Shown: positions 8,091 to 16,329, counted from the first letter of the stretch. The stretch: 64,000 nt of DNA from an uncultured Oscillospiraceae bacterium (GCA_947626345.1 CANQSF010000003.1:62001-126000); one strand, 5' to 3'. Notes: generated by a model from the letters alone, not told the origin. Program-made: numbers and translations.

Positions 8091-8115
8091 GCCGGGAGGC
8101 AAAAACCTCCCGGCG
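8081..8115 (-). terminator. Rho-independent terminator of the HExxH gene
   Basis: A perfect 10-bp stem (8106-8115 with 8090-8099, six-base loop) is followed on the minus strand by TATGTTTTT. It begins five bases after the stop of the gene at 8121-8582 and separates it from spoVAD. Confidence 0.8.
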
Positions 8116-8120
8116 ATTTT

Positions 8121-8582
8121 TTATTCCAGCGGCCTGAGGCCGGCAAAGAGCTCGTCGTAGCTCTTCATGCCCTTGCAGCGGCCGAAGGAGAGCTCCTTGT
8201 TGCCGCCGAACTGCGCAAGAAAGCACTTTGTCAGCTCCTCCACGGTCACCTCCAGGGTGTGCATGAACTGGGTGTACGCAAAGTCATAGCTGGGTGTGCC
8301 CTCCGGGAAATCGGCCGTGATAAGTGATTCCGTCACCTGATCCAGAGGGTAGAGCTTTAGGTGCAGCAGCTCATGGACGATGACCTCCTCCAGATTCTCC
8401 TGCTTGGGGTTCCGGCCGTTCAAAAGCAGTACGGCCTTTTTGTCGTCGCAGTCCACCCGGAAATCCCCGGTCTTATGAAACGCCGGGTCGTCCACCAGAT
8501 CCAAACGCACGTCCCAGCTCTCGGTCAGGCGCAGGATGCTCCGCCATTTGTCAAATATTTCCTGCAATTGCTGTGTGTCCAT
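8121..8582 (-). CDS. Small HExxH putative metalloprotease-like protein, unknown function
   Basis: The product has 153 residues and no signal peptide. A zinc-type HELLH motif lies at residues 70-74 in VIVHELLHLKLYPLD, preceded by a short beta-rich segment, as in compact zincin-like proteins. The helix after it contains several Glu that could act as a third ligand. I do not recognise a named family, and peptidase activity is only inferred. TAAGGAGA precedes ATG 8582. It is nine bases after ylmH and shares its operon. Confidence 0.7.
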   Translation of the reverse strand: MDTQQLQEIFDKWRSILRLTESWDVRLDLVDDPAFHKTGDFRVDCDDKKAVLLLNGRNPKQENLEEVIVHELLHLKLYPLDQVTESLITADFPEGTPSYDFAYTQFMHTLEVTVEELTKCFLAQFGGNKELSFGRCKGMKSYDELFAGLRPLE

Positions 8583-8591
8583 ATTTTCTCC

Positions 8592-9338
8592 TTACAGATA
8601 AACCTCCGTCTCCAAAAATGTCCGGTCCTTCCGGGACTGGCCGCCCAGCTTGGCGACGGCGCCCTTGCCCCTGCCGCGGATGGAGATCACGTCCCCCTCC
8701 GCGATGGGCGCATCCACGTGCATACACTGGACATAGTTGAGCGTCACCGCCCCGGCGCGGATGAGCTCCGCCGCCTGGGTGCGGGAGATGCCGAACATGC
8801 CGCCGGCCACCGCGTCCAGCCGCAGGCTCTTCACGGTGAAGGTCATCTTCTTCACCTTCCTCTCCGGCGCGGGCACGTCGGCCAGGGGGAGGGGGACGGT
8901 CTTCACCGAGACGCGGCCTACCTGCTTCAGCTCGTCCACCAGCAGTCTCTCCACCGTGGGCAGGCAGAAGATATACGCCGTGCTGCCCCGGACCTGAAAG
9001 TCCCCGATCCACTCCCGGCGCACCCCCAGGCCCAATGCCGCGCCCATGTAGTCCCGGTGGCTGGGCTCGCCGAAATAGGCGGTGACCTGCAGGGCATGGA
9101 TGTGGTCGGCGGCGTCGAAGTCCGCCTCCTCCAGCCAGAAGGGGAGGAAGAAGGCGCACTTGCGCTCGCAGACGGGGCCGCCGCCGTCCAGGTGCAGCTT
9201 CACGTCTGGCCGGCGCCTGGCCCAGGCGGACACCTCCGCCTGCTCGGCCATGGTGAGAAAGCCGGTGGCGGTGACGAGGCTCTGCCTCTCGCACCGGGCG
9301 GAGAGTTCCTCTATGCGTTTTTCCAATTCTTTTTCCAT
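8592..9338 (-). CDS. ylmH: YlmH-like S4-domain RNA-binding protein
   Basis: The product has 248 residues. An N-terminal YlmH-type domain contains GEPSHRDYMGAALGLGVRREWIGDF (positions about 90-115), and a C-terminal S4 RNA-binding domain contains SRTQAAELIRAGAVTLNY (about 185-203). In Bacillus, YlmH/RqcP2 associates with 50S subunits in ribosome-associated quality control and is usually coded in the division cluster after sepF-ylmG. Here it sits with unrelated genes instead. No strong ribosome site is visible, so translation may be coupled to the hydrolase gene six bases upstream. Confidence 0.85.
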   Translation of the reverse strand: MEKELEKRIEELSARCERQSLVTATGFLTMAEQAEVSAWARRRPDVKLHLDGGGPVCERKCAFFLPFWLEEADFDAADHIHALQVTAYFGEPSHRDYMGAALGLGVRREWIGDFQVRGSTAYIFCLPTVERLLVDELKQVGRVSVKTVPLPLADVPAPERKVKKMTFTVKSLRLDAVAGGMFGISRTQAAELIRAGAVTLNYVQCMHVDAPIAEGDVISIRGRGKGAVAKLGGQSRKDRTFLETEVYL

Positions 9339-9344
9339 CGTTTT

Positions 9345-10067
9345 TTATGAAACCTTGTCGCCGATATCGACGATCAGCACGCCCTCCTGATCGAAGGGAA
9401 GGCGGCTCTCCAGATGCCCGCCGCGGAAATAAAACGCGCCGCCGTGGTTGTGGGGCGGGTCGATGGGGTTGACCATGAGGACATGCTCTGCCGCCAGGGC
9501 CGCCTGGCGGGCGTAGGAGGCGATCTCCTCCCGCTCCCATTCCTCCACGGAGAAGTCCACATAGACGGGCCAGATGAGAAGATGCTCAGTGCGGAACCGC
9601 TCCGGATAGTCCCATAGATCGCCGCACAGGGCGGGCATGATCTCCTTGCCCCGCAGCCTGAAGGTCTCCGTCCTGTCGCCTTCTTTATAGTGGCTGTCGG
9701 TGTGCCAGTATTCCTTCCAGCCCTGGGAGATGCGCCGGTAATCGTGTACGATCCGGCCGCCGTCGATGGCGATGCAGGAGGAATAGAGGCTGTCCGCCTC
9801 CCGCTCGATGCAGCCGGTGATCAGAGCCACGCCATATTCCTCTGTCAGCGCCCGCAGCCGCCGGATCGGCGCGGAATCGAGGGCGAGGGCCACGCCGGCG
9901 TCCACGGCGTAATCCCAGCAAAGGCAGTTGAATCCCTGCAGATAGGCCTCGCTGAAGCAGAGCACGTCCGCCTCTCCCCGCACCCGGGCCATGGCCTTTT
10001 CGATCTGGGAGAGGTTGAAGGCGATGTCGTTGTCCCGGCAGGCGTAGGACGCCAGCGCTATACGCAT
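9345..10067 (-). CDS. Carbon-nitrogen hydrolase (nitrilase superfamily)
   Basis: This 240-residue enzyme has the nitrilase-superfamily triad: Glu40 in CFSEAYLQG, Lys118 in QGWKEYW and Cys148 in ALCGDLWDYPE. These enzymes cleave amides, carbamoyl groups or nitriles through a Cys thioester. The substrate is not predictable. ATG 10067 has a good AGGAGG (about 10072-10078). It heads a minus-strand run through ylmH and the HExxH gene. Confidence 0.85.
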   Translation of the reverse strand: MRIALASYACRDNDIAFNLSQIEKAMARVRGEADVLCFSEAYLQGFNCLCWDYAVDAGVALALDSAPIRRLRALTEEYGVALITGCIEREADSLYSSCIAIDGGRIVHDYRRISQGWKEYWHTDSHYKEGDRTETFRLRGKEIMPALCGDLWDYPERFRTEHLLIWPVYVDFSVEEWEREEIASYARQAALAAEHVLMVNPIDPPHNHGGAFYFRGGHLESRLPFDQEGVLIVDIGDKVS

Positions 10068-10128
10068 AGTGGAGCCTCCTTTGGCTCATGTCCCCCTCGG
10101 CGGATTTTGCCCGGCGAAGGGGAGGGGT

Positions 10129-10758
10129 TCACAGCTTTTTGATCGGGTGGCGGATGACGGTCTTCCACTTCTCCGGAGCGACCTTGCGGGCGTCGGACAT
10201 GTAGATCTCATGGTGGAGCCTGTCTGCGGAAAAATCGTTCGCGTACCCATTTTGCGCCAGATACGCGTCCATGACGGCCACGGTCGCGGGCTCGTCGTCA
10301 AATGCCCCCAGGTGCATGATCTGCACGCACAGGCCCTCCTCCACGGTCAGAAATTCCGCCGGGGAGCAGTCCAGTTTCTTTTTCCTGCTGGCCGTGTCCA
10401 CGGCCCAGTCGAAGTCCTCTTTCGTGACGAACGCCGGCAGCCGGATGACGGAGATCCAGCGGAACGCGGCCTTGTTGGAATAGTCCACGCCCTCGATGCC
10501 GTCCTGCCGCCAGAAGCCCTCCAGGGGCGGCACCACGTACTCATAAAAGCCCTCGATCTTGTGGTCCGTCTTGTAGCTCATCTTCAGGGTGTACGCAACG
10601 GCATACAAGACGCCGATCGCCCGCTGATAGGCGCTGCCGGGCTCGTTGGGGTCGCCCTCGCCCCGGACCGCGATATAGTTCGCCCTGGGAACGGTCACGA
10701 TCTCCGGCTCGTTCTTGGGCATATAAAACTCTCTGTATTCTTTTTTGAAATCGAACAT
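10129..10758 (-). CDS. GyrI-like small-molecule-binding domain protein
   Basis: The product has 209 residues and begins MFDFKKEYREFYMPKNEPE, followed by VPRANYIAVRGEGDPNEPGSAYQ. This is the opening of stand-alone GyrI-like proteins. Motifs YKTDHKIEGFYEYVVPPLEG and HLGAFDDEPATV are typical. Family members bind small hydrophobic or cationic molecules, and some hydrolyse cyclopropanoids. There is no DNA-binding domain, so it is not a regulator by itself. ATG 10758 has AGGGG seven bases upstream. Confidence 0.82.
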   Translation of the reverse strand: MFDFKKEYREFYMPKNEPEIVTVPRANYIAVRGEGDPNEPGSAYQRAIGVLYAVAYTLKMSYKTDHKIEGFYEYVVPPLEGFWRQDGIEGVDYSNKAAFRWISVIRLPAFVTKEDFDWAVDTASRKKKLDCSPAEFLTVEEGLCVQIMHLGAFDDEPATVAVMDAYLAQNGYANDFSADRLHHEIYMSDARKVAPEKWKTVIRHPIKKL

Positions 10759-10780
10759 CGAAATACCCCTACAAATCCTT

Positions 10781-10882
10781 TTATGAAAGCTCGTCGCCGA
10801 TACCGATGACAAAGGCCATGTTGAAGAAGCCGGCGGCGACGGGGCGCAGCTTCCCGCATCGGGAGGCCAGTTTCTCTTCCAT
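10781..10882 (-). pseudogene. Possible C-terminal remnant of a carbon-nitrogen hydrolase paralog
   Basis: A 33-residue frame ends VIGIGDELS, and the intact hydrolase 700 bases away ends VDIGDKVS. The DNA around the two stops is visibly similar (tttttatgaaa..tcgtcgccgata). No good ribosome site is present. It could be debris from a decayed second hydrolase gene, or chance. The rest of the interval 10759-10903 holds nothing else I can identify. Confidence 0.3.
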
Positions 10883-10903
10883 TATGGTCTGCTGTAAACG
10901 GAG

Positions 10904-11137
10904 TTAGGATCGCTTTGCCTTCTGGCGGATGATCAGTTTGACGACGAGGGCTGCGAGCAGAATGGCGGCCGTCGCGGCGCCGTAAAGCAAAATGCTCGTG
11001 TACCACGGGGCGGATTGCATGGCGTACAGATCGGGATGCGCCTTGAAATCCCAAAACACGTAAAGGCCGTGCCCGATGAAAACACCGACGAATGCGCCCG
11101 TGATTATATTCAGAAGCCGGTTCAGTTTTTTCAGCAT
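10904..11137 (-). CDS. Small membrane protein, unknown
   Basis: The product has 77 residues from ATG 11137 (GGGAGGCAAGG upstream). It has two predicted membrane helices, about 8-27 (IITGAFVGVFIGHGLYVFW) and about 47-68 (ILLYGAATAAILLAALVVKLII), and a basic tail. The opening MLKKLNRLLNIITGAFVGVFIGH resembles small clostridial membrane proteins. Function is unknown. The longer frame to 11170 lacks a ribosome site. Confidence 0.65.
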   Translation of the reverse strand: MLKKLNRLLNIITGAFVGVFIGHGLYVFWDFKAHPDLYAMQSAPWYTSILLYGAATAAILLAALVVKLIIRQKAKRS

Positions 11138-11203
11138 GATCCTTGCCTCCCAATGTTGCCTCGCCCGCACCGGACAGCGGCGTGCGGGCCCGTTGCCGAT
11201 GAC

Positions 11204-13753
11204 TCAGTACTGCGTGCGCTTCACCGCCTGGGCGATCTGGTCCAGGACCCACTCCACCTCGGCCTGGAACTCCCGGGAGGAGGTGCGCAGCACCCCGGCC
11301 CGGAAGGCCCCCAGCTGCACCAGCCGGTCGGAGGTGACCACCCGGACGGTCTCGTTTTTGCCGATCTCGTCCACCAGCCGCTCGATGTACAGGTCCGCCG
11401 TCTCGCCCTCCCGGGTGTAGGCCACCCGCAGCTTCCCCTGCACCTCCCGGCTGCCGGCGCCGCCAGGGACCTTGTAGGCGTCGAAGACCACCACGAGGTC
11501 GCACTTGGTGTAGCCCTGGTAATTGGCCAGCATGTCCAGCAGCCGGTTCCGGGCCAGGTCCAGGCTCCGGGCGGACAGGGCCTTCAGCTCCGGCCAGGCG
11601 AAGATCACGTTATAGCCGTCCACGATGATGTGCTCCGGCGTCTTTTTCGCGGCCAGCTCCACGCCGATGGCGCTGTTCACCTGGGGAGCGGAGTACTGCC
11701 GCCGGCGGATGGGGCCGAACTCCCGAGTCATGATGGCCTCCAGCTCTGCCTCGTCGATGTCCATCACCTGCCGCGGCCGGGCGGGGGCGTCCTCCGGGGA
11801 GGAGGGGCCCTTCAGGCCGCTGTCCAGGTGCATGTAGTCCTTCACCTTGTCCCACTTCACCGTGAAGCCGCCGCCGTGGGCGCAGAACACGCTGTCCGGG
11901 GTGTTTTCCAGGTCCGCCTCCGGGTCGTACGCCGCCTCCTGGATGACGGCCTGGGCGTCATGGCAGGGCCGGTAGCCGTCCACATGGCAGGAAAAACGGC
12001 CCTTGCCGCCGGTATAGGCCGCCACCTGCGCGGCGTAATCGCCCATCTCCGACACCGGCGCGTGGCCCTCCAGCACCATCCGGTCCCCCTCGGGAACGGG
12101 GCTTTCATGGGAGCCGCCCATGGCCCGCACGTCGGTGATGGCCCGGCCGATCATCGCCGCGGGCACCTCCAGCCGGAAGGCGTAGACCGGCTCCAGCAGC
12201 ACGCTCTCGGTCTGCATCAGGCCCTGGCGCACCGCCCGATAGGTGGCCTGGCGGAAGTCCCCGCCCTCGGTGTGCTTCACATGGGCCCTGCCGGTGAGGA
12301 GGGTGATCTTCACGTCGGTGAGGGGGCTGCCGGTGAGCACGCCCAGGTGCTGCTTTTCCTCCAGATGGGTGAGGATCAGCCGCTGCCAGTTCCGGTCCAG
12401 CACGTCATCCGGACAGGAGGAGGCCAGGCAGATGCCGCTGCCGGGCTGGCCCGGCTCCAGCAGCAGGTGCACCTCGGCGTAGTGGCGCAGAGGCTCAAAG
12501 TGGCCCACGCCCTCCACCGTGTCGGCGATGGTCTCCCGGTACAGCACCCGGCCCCGGTCGATCTCCACGGCCACGCCGAAGCGCTCCAGGATGAGGCTTT
12601 TCAAGATCTCGATCTGCACGGCGCCCATCAGCTGCACGTGGATCTCGCCCAGCGCCTCCTGCCACAGGACGTGGAGCTGGGGCTCTTCCTCTTCCAGGGT
12701 CTTCAGCTTGGGCAGCATGGTGCGCGCGTCGCACCCCTTGGGCAGCACGATGCGGTAGCCCATGGCGGGGGTGAGGTAGGGCTCGTCCCCGTCCGGCTCG
12801 GCCCCCAGGCCCTGGCCGGGCCAGGTGCTCTCCAGGCCCGTCACGGCGCACACCCGGCCGGCGGGGACGCGCTCGGCGGCGTCGAATCTCGCGCCGGAGT
12901 AGAGGCGGATCTGGCTGATCTTTTCCTCCCTCACCTCGGTCCCGCGGAGGGGGAGGAGCCGGAGGGGCGTGCGCACGGCCAGCTCCCCGCCGGTGACCTT
13001 CAGCCAGGTCAGCCGCTCGCCCCGGCCGTCCCGGCTGATCTTATAGACACGCGCGCCGAAGGGGGCGGGCCAGTCCGGCCGGACGGTGTACCGCTCCAGG
13101 GCGGTGAGGAACTCCTCCACGCCCTCCAGCTTCAGCCCCGAGCCGAAAAAGCAGGGGAACAGCTTCCGCGCCTTGACCAGCCCGGCGATGTCGGCGTCGG
13201 AGACGGCGCCGGCGTCCATATATCGGTCCAGCACGCCCTCGTCCAGCAAGGCCGCCGCCTCGTCCCGCCGGGCGATGTCGCCGGAGAAGTCCACGCAGCC
13301 CTCGCCCAGGCGGGCGCGCAGGTCCTCCATGAGGGCCTCCTCGTCCGTGCCGGCCACGTCCATCTTGGTGACGAACACGAAGACGGGGACCTTATACCGG
13401 GCCAGCAGCGTCCAAAGTGTCTCGGTGTGGGCCTGGACGCCGTCGGTGCCGCTGATGACCAGCACGGCGTAGTCCAGCACCTGCAGCACCCGCTCCGCCT
13501 CCGGGGAAAAATCCACATGGCCGGGGGTGTCCAGAAGGGTGATCTGAACGTCCCCGGCCTGAAATACAGCCTGTTTAGAGAATATGGTGATGCCCCGGGC
13601 CCGCTCCAGCTCGTGGGTGTCCAGGAAGGTGTCCCGGTGGTCCACCCGGCCCAGCTTTTTGATCTTCCCCGTCAGGTACAGCATGGCCTCGGCCAGGGTG
13701 GTCTTGCCCGCGTCCACGTGGGCCAGGATGCCGACGGTGAGGTTCTCGTCCAT
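11204..13753 (-). CDS. Tet(M)/EF-G-like ribosomal GTPase fused to a C-terminal NYN (Rae1/YacP-like) nuclease domain
   Basis: This 849-residue protein has two parts. Residues 1 to about 640 form a ribosome-protection GTPase like Tet(M): P-loop AHVDAGKTT (11-19), RGITIF switch, LDTPGHVDF, TKMD, then the EF-G-type domains. Residues about 705-849 form an NYN/PIN-like domain opening HIIVDGYNVIFAWPEL (Asp712 in VDGYN), with VVVFDAYKVPGG, GETADLYIERLV and VTSDRLVQ. That is the acidic active-site pattern of YacP/Rae1, which cuts mRNA in the ribosomal A site. The start ATG 13753 has AGGAG seven bases upstream. The usual Tet(M) length is about 640, so the fusion adds about 200 residues. Whether it gives tetracycline resistance is unknown. 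Confidence 0.9.
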   Translation of the reverse strand: MDENLTVGILAHVDAGKTTLAEAMLYLTGKIKKLGRVDHRDTFLDTHELERARGITIFSKQAVFQAGDVQITLLDTPGHVDFSPEAERVLQVLDYAVLVISGTDGVQAHTETLWTLLARYKVPVFVFVTKMDVAGTDEEALMEDLRARLGEGCVDFSGDIARRDEAAALLDEGVLDRYMDAGAVSDADIAGLVKARKLFPCFFGSGLKLEGVEEFLTALERYTVRPDWPAPFGARVYKISRDGRGERLTWLKVTGGELAVRTPLRLLPLRGTEVREEKISQIRLYSGARFDAAERVPAGRVCAVTGLESTWPGQGLGAEPDGDEPYLTPAMGYRIVLPKGCDARTMLPKLKTLEEEEPQLHVLWQEALGEIHVQLMGAVQIEILKSLILERFGVAVEIDRGRVLYRETIADTVEGVGHFEPLRHYAEVHLLLEPGQPGSGICLASSCPDDVLDRNWQRLILTHLEEKQHLGVLTGSPLTDVKITLLTGRAHVKHTEGGDFRQATYRAVRQGLMQTESVLLEPVYAFRLEVPAAMIGRAITDVRAMGGSHESPVPEGDRMVLEGHAPVSEMGDYAAQVAAYTGGKGRFSCHVDGYRPCHDAQAVIQEAAYDPEADLENTPDSVFCAHGGGFTVKWDKVKDYMHLDSGLKGPSSPEDAPARPRQVMDIDEAELEAIMTREFGPIRRRQYSAPQVNSAIGVELAAKKTPEHIIVDGYNVIFAWPELKALSARSLDLARNRLLDMLANYQGYTKCDLVVVFDAYKVPGGAGSREVQGKLRVAYTREGETADLYIERLVDEIGKNETVRVVTSDRLVQLGAFRAGVLRTSSREFQAEVEWVLDQIAQAVKRTQY

Positions 13754-13810
13754 GAAGAACTCCTGTTGACAGAGATAGGCGGCGACGCCGCCTGAATATG
13801 CGCAGACATA

Positions 13811-13848
13811 GGAAAATCGCCGGAACCATGCGACCACGTTCCGGCGAT
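13811..13848 (-). terminator. Attenuator-like hairpin in the leader of the Tet/NYN gene
   Basis: A perfect 11-bp stem (arms 13838-13848 and 13816-13826) is followed on the minus strand by TTTTCC. It lies inside the leader, about 60 bases before the coding start. A second GC hairpin (GGCGGC-GTC-GCCGCC on the minus strand, about 13779-13793) follows it near the ribosome site. Tet(M)-type genes are known to be controlled by leader attenuation. Confidence 0.55.
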
Positions 13849-13897
13849 CCCCCTATGGAATGAGGACAAAATGAAAAAGATGAAACTGACTCTTGCG

Positions 13898-13926
13898 ATT
13901 ATCAGTATACCGGCCGGATGTTACAA
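13898..13926 (-). promoter_or_regulatory. Promoter candidate for the Tet/NYN gene
   Basis: On the minus strand TTGTAA (13921-13926), 17 bases, then GATAAT (13898-13903). This gives a leader of about 140 bases that contains the attenuator hairpin. Confidence 0.5.
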
Positions 13927-13995
13927 AATAAAGTGAAAGGTTATTACGAAAGTATGAAGTTTTGCGGGAAATGAAAAAAGTTTACCGTAATCGGC

Positions 13996-14850
13996 TCAGT
14001 CGAAGGCGAAGCCCCACCACAGCCCCTCCGGCAGCCGGGCCGCCGTGCGGGGCGGGAAGGTGGCCATCATGAAGGGAGAGATCTTGTCCGGGCCGGGCAG
14101 GAACACCGGCGTGCGGACCTGGTAGACCCGGGCGGGCAGCCGTGCCGCCAGGGCGGCCAGCACCTCCATCCAGTCCCCGCCGGGGGCCAGCAGCTCCTGC
14201 ACCCGGCACACGTCGCCCTCCATCTCCACGGCGGCTATATCGCCCTCCACGGAGAAGAATCCGCCGCCGCTGCGGCGCATGGTGTAATCCTCCATGGTCA
14301 GGAAGGGGCCGGACAGCACGGTGTAGGGCAGGCCCCGCAGCAGGGATTTGCGCCGCAGGTAGTATTCCCCGGCGCTGACGGCGGCCGCCTTGCCGCAGGA
14401 GAGGCCCTGCAGCTGCTCCGGATACAGGACGCCCTCTCGTATATAGCTGATGGTCCTGGCGCCGGAGGCCTTGGCGTAAAAGTCCCGGAGGGACTGCTCC
14501 GCGGGCAGCACGCACACTGTGTCCTGCCGCTCCAGCGCGGCCCGGACGCAGGCCTGGTATACCGCCGTGCCGATGCCCTGGCCGCGCCACTCCCGGTCGG
14601 TGGCCAGCGCGTAGACATAGGCGGCGGACATGGCAGTGTCGGCAGGGGGGAACAGCAGCGGCCCCTCCAGGATGTACATGGCCGACACCACCTGATCCTC
14701 CGCCTGGGCCACGATGCAGGAGCCGGGCCGGAGGAAGACCTCATGGAATGCGCGGATATATGCCTCGTCGTCCCCGAAGGCGTCTGCCCACAGGGAGCGC
14801 AGGGCGGGCAGATCGCTCTCCCGCCAGGGTCGCAGCTGCCACTGACTCAT
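13996..14850 (-). CDS. GNAT N-acetyltransferase, Eis-like length
   Basis: The product has 284 residues. The GNAT domain fills roughly residues 1-135 (LRPWRESDLPALRSLWADAFG, YVYALATDREWRGQGIGTAVY with the acetyl-CoA loop RGQGIG). A second, less conserved half (about 140-284) recalls multi-domain acetyltransferases. The start overlaps the DUF2156 stop by ATGA (14847-14850), so it is the last gene of the operon. Substrate unknown. The 143 bases between 13853 and 13995 hold only the promoter of the neighbouring operon and no clear terminator. Confidence 0.8.
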   Translation of the reverse strand: MSQWQLRPWRESDLPALRSLWADAFGDDEAYIRAFHEVFLRPGSCIVAQAEDQVVSAMYILEGPLLFPPADTAMSAAYVYALATDREWRGQGIGTAVYQACVRAALERQDTVCVLPAEQSLRDFYAKASGARTISYIREGVLYPEQLQGLSCGKAAAVSAGEYYLRRKSLLRGLPYTVLSGPFLTMEDYTMRRSGGGFFSVEGDIAAVEMEGDVCRVQELLAPGGDWMEVLAALAARLPARVYQVRTPVFLPGPDKISPFMMATFPPRTAARLPEGLWWGFAFD

Positions 14851-15746
14851 GTTCTCAACTCCACCATGTATTTTTCCACCATCCGGTCGGGGTGGTAGGA
14901 TAGCTTGGACTGGCGCAGACTGGGCCGGCCGGTGTCGTCCTCCCGGTTGATCCACTGCACCTGGGGATGCAGGGCGCGGATGCGGCGCACGAATTCGCGG
15001 TTGATCATGGTGAACGCGCCGTTGATGGAGGCGTCGGCCTTCTCAAAGTGGACGTCAAAGGTGTCGGAACTGGCCATCTCCCCCAGGGAGAAGGCCACTA
15101 CCTGGCCGGAGACGAGCAGCGCGCCGCCCTCCAGACCCAAAGCCTCGTAGTGCTGGAAGGCGCGGCTTATGGCCCGGTACTCGTCGAAGACGCCGTCGCC
15201 CTCGTCCTCGCCGCTGGCGCTCAGCCACTGGTCCAGGACCTGTCGGCAGGCGGGGAACAACTCCTCCGTCAGGGGGACGAAGCGCCAGTCGTTCTCCTCC
15301 TCGAAGCGGTGGATGTGGTTGCGCTTGCCGTGCAGGTGCTTGCCGGAGAGGGTGTCCAGCTTCTCAGCAGCGTAGAGATAATCCCACAGGTCCCGCTCCT
15401 GGGTGACGGCGATATCGCCCTTCCAGACGTCCTGCAGCAGCGGCAGATGGTCCGCCGTCACGCCCCGCAGCACGAAGGGAAAGCCCTCCGCCGCGGCGTA
15501 GGCGGCCATCTCCTCCAGCACGGGGACCACGTCGCCGCCGCCGATGGGCCAGGCGAAAAAAGGCCGCTCCTCGTAGCGCAGCAGCACCACCATCCGCCGG
15601 TCCAGCCGGCCCACATGCTGGTGATAGGTCTCGTCCCAGAGGAAGATGTTGCCAAAGTTGTAGTCCGCGCTGGGGGAGTTCTCCTCCAGCACGATGGGGT
15701 CGATCCAGGCCTTGTCGGCCAGGGTCACCGGATGCAGTTCAATCAT
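14847..15746 (-). CDS. DUF2156 protein (phosphatidylglycerol lysyltransferase C-terminal-like)
   Basis: The product has 299 residues and a double-GNAT-like fold seen in the soluble part of MprF/LPG synthases. Recognisable blocks are ADYNFGNIFLWDETY, GKHLHGKRNHIHRF, VFDEYRAI, FSLGEMASSDTFDVHFEKAD and the closing INREDDTGRPSLRQSKLSYHP. There are no membrane segments, so this is the stand-alone cytoplasmic form, whose aminoacyl acceptor is not known. It overlaps the upstream glycosylase gene by eight bases. Confidence 0.82.
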   Translation of the reverse strand: MIELHPVTLADKAWIDPIVLEENSPSADYNFGNIFLWDETYHQHVGRLDRRMVVLLRYEERPFFAWPIGGGDVVPVLEEMAAYAAAEGFPFVLRGVTADHLPLLQDVWKGDIAVTQERDLWDYLYAAEKLDTLSGKHLHGKRNHIHRFEEENDWRFVPLTEELFPACRQVLDQWLSASGEDEGDGVFDEYRAISRAFQHYEALGLEGGALLVSGQVVAFSLGEMASSDTFDVHFEKADASINGAFTMINREFVRRIRALHPQVQWINREDDTGRPSLRQSKLSYHPDRMVEKYMVELRT

Positions 15747-16329
15747 ACAGCTCTTTGATCTCCCGTTGCAGCGTTTTCAGGTCCACGAAGGTCTCCGGCC
15801 GCTTGCCGGGGTCCCGGAGCAGGGCGGAGGGGTGGTACATGGCCATGGCCCTCCGGCCGTCCACGTCAAACCACTGGCCGTGCTCCCGGGTGATGCGAAA
15901 GTCGGGCTTGATAAAGGCCATGGCAGCGATCCGGCCCAGAAAGACCAGGATCTTCGGGTCCACCAGGGCGATCTGCCGCTCCAGCCAGCCGATGCAGGAG
16001 GCCTGCTCGTCGGGTAGCGGGTCCCGGTTCCGGGGCGGGCGGCACTTGACGATGTTGGCGATGTAGACCTTCGTCCGGTCCAGGTCGATCAGCTCCAGCA
16101 TGGTGTCCAGCAGCTGCCCGGCCGGGCCCACGAAGGGCTCGCCCTTCAGGTCCTCCTGCTCGCCGGGGCCCTCGCCGATGAACATCACGTCCGCCCGCTC
16201 ATTGCCCACGCCGAACACCAGGTTGTGCCGGGTCTGGCCCAGTCCGCAGCGGCCGCAGCCGGCGCAGTCCCTTTTCAGTTTCTCCCAGCTGTCGGGGCCG
16301 GGATCGGATCGTTCCTTGAAAAAGTCCAT
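15739..16329 (-). CDS. Uracil-DNA glycosylase, family 4 (4Fe-4S)
   Basis: This 196-residue enzyme removes uracil from DNA. The iron-sulfur cysteines are visible as CAGC near residues 22-25 and in KCRPPRNR...ASC. The family motif GEGPGEQEDLKGEPFVGPAGQLLD includes the water-activating and uracil-binding residues, and MYHPSALLRDP is the minor-groove loop. It lies seven bases after an ABC exporter gene and overlaps the DUF2156 gene, so a DNA repair enzyme is co-transcribed with transport functions. Confidence 0.9.
   Translation of the reverse strand: MDFFKERSDPGPDSWEKLKRDCAGCGRCGLGQTRHNLVFGVGNERADVMFIGEGPGEQEDLKGEPFVGPAGQLLDTMLELIDLDRTKVYIANIVKCRPPRNRDPLPDEQASCIGWLERQIALVDPKILVFLGRIAAMAFIKPDFRITREHGQWFDVDGRRAMAMYHPSALLRDPGKRPETFVDLKTLQREIKELYD

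Noticed and set aside
11015..13795. A 926-residue open frame on the plus strand
   Set aside because: It is the antisense of the Tet/NYN gene, kept open by high GC. Its composition (many Gly, His, Val, Gln) fits no family and it has no ribosome site.
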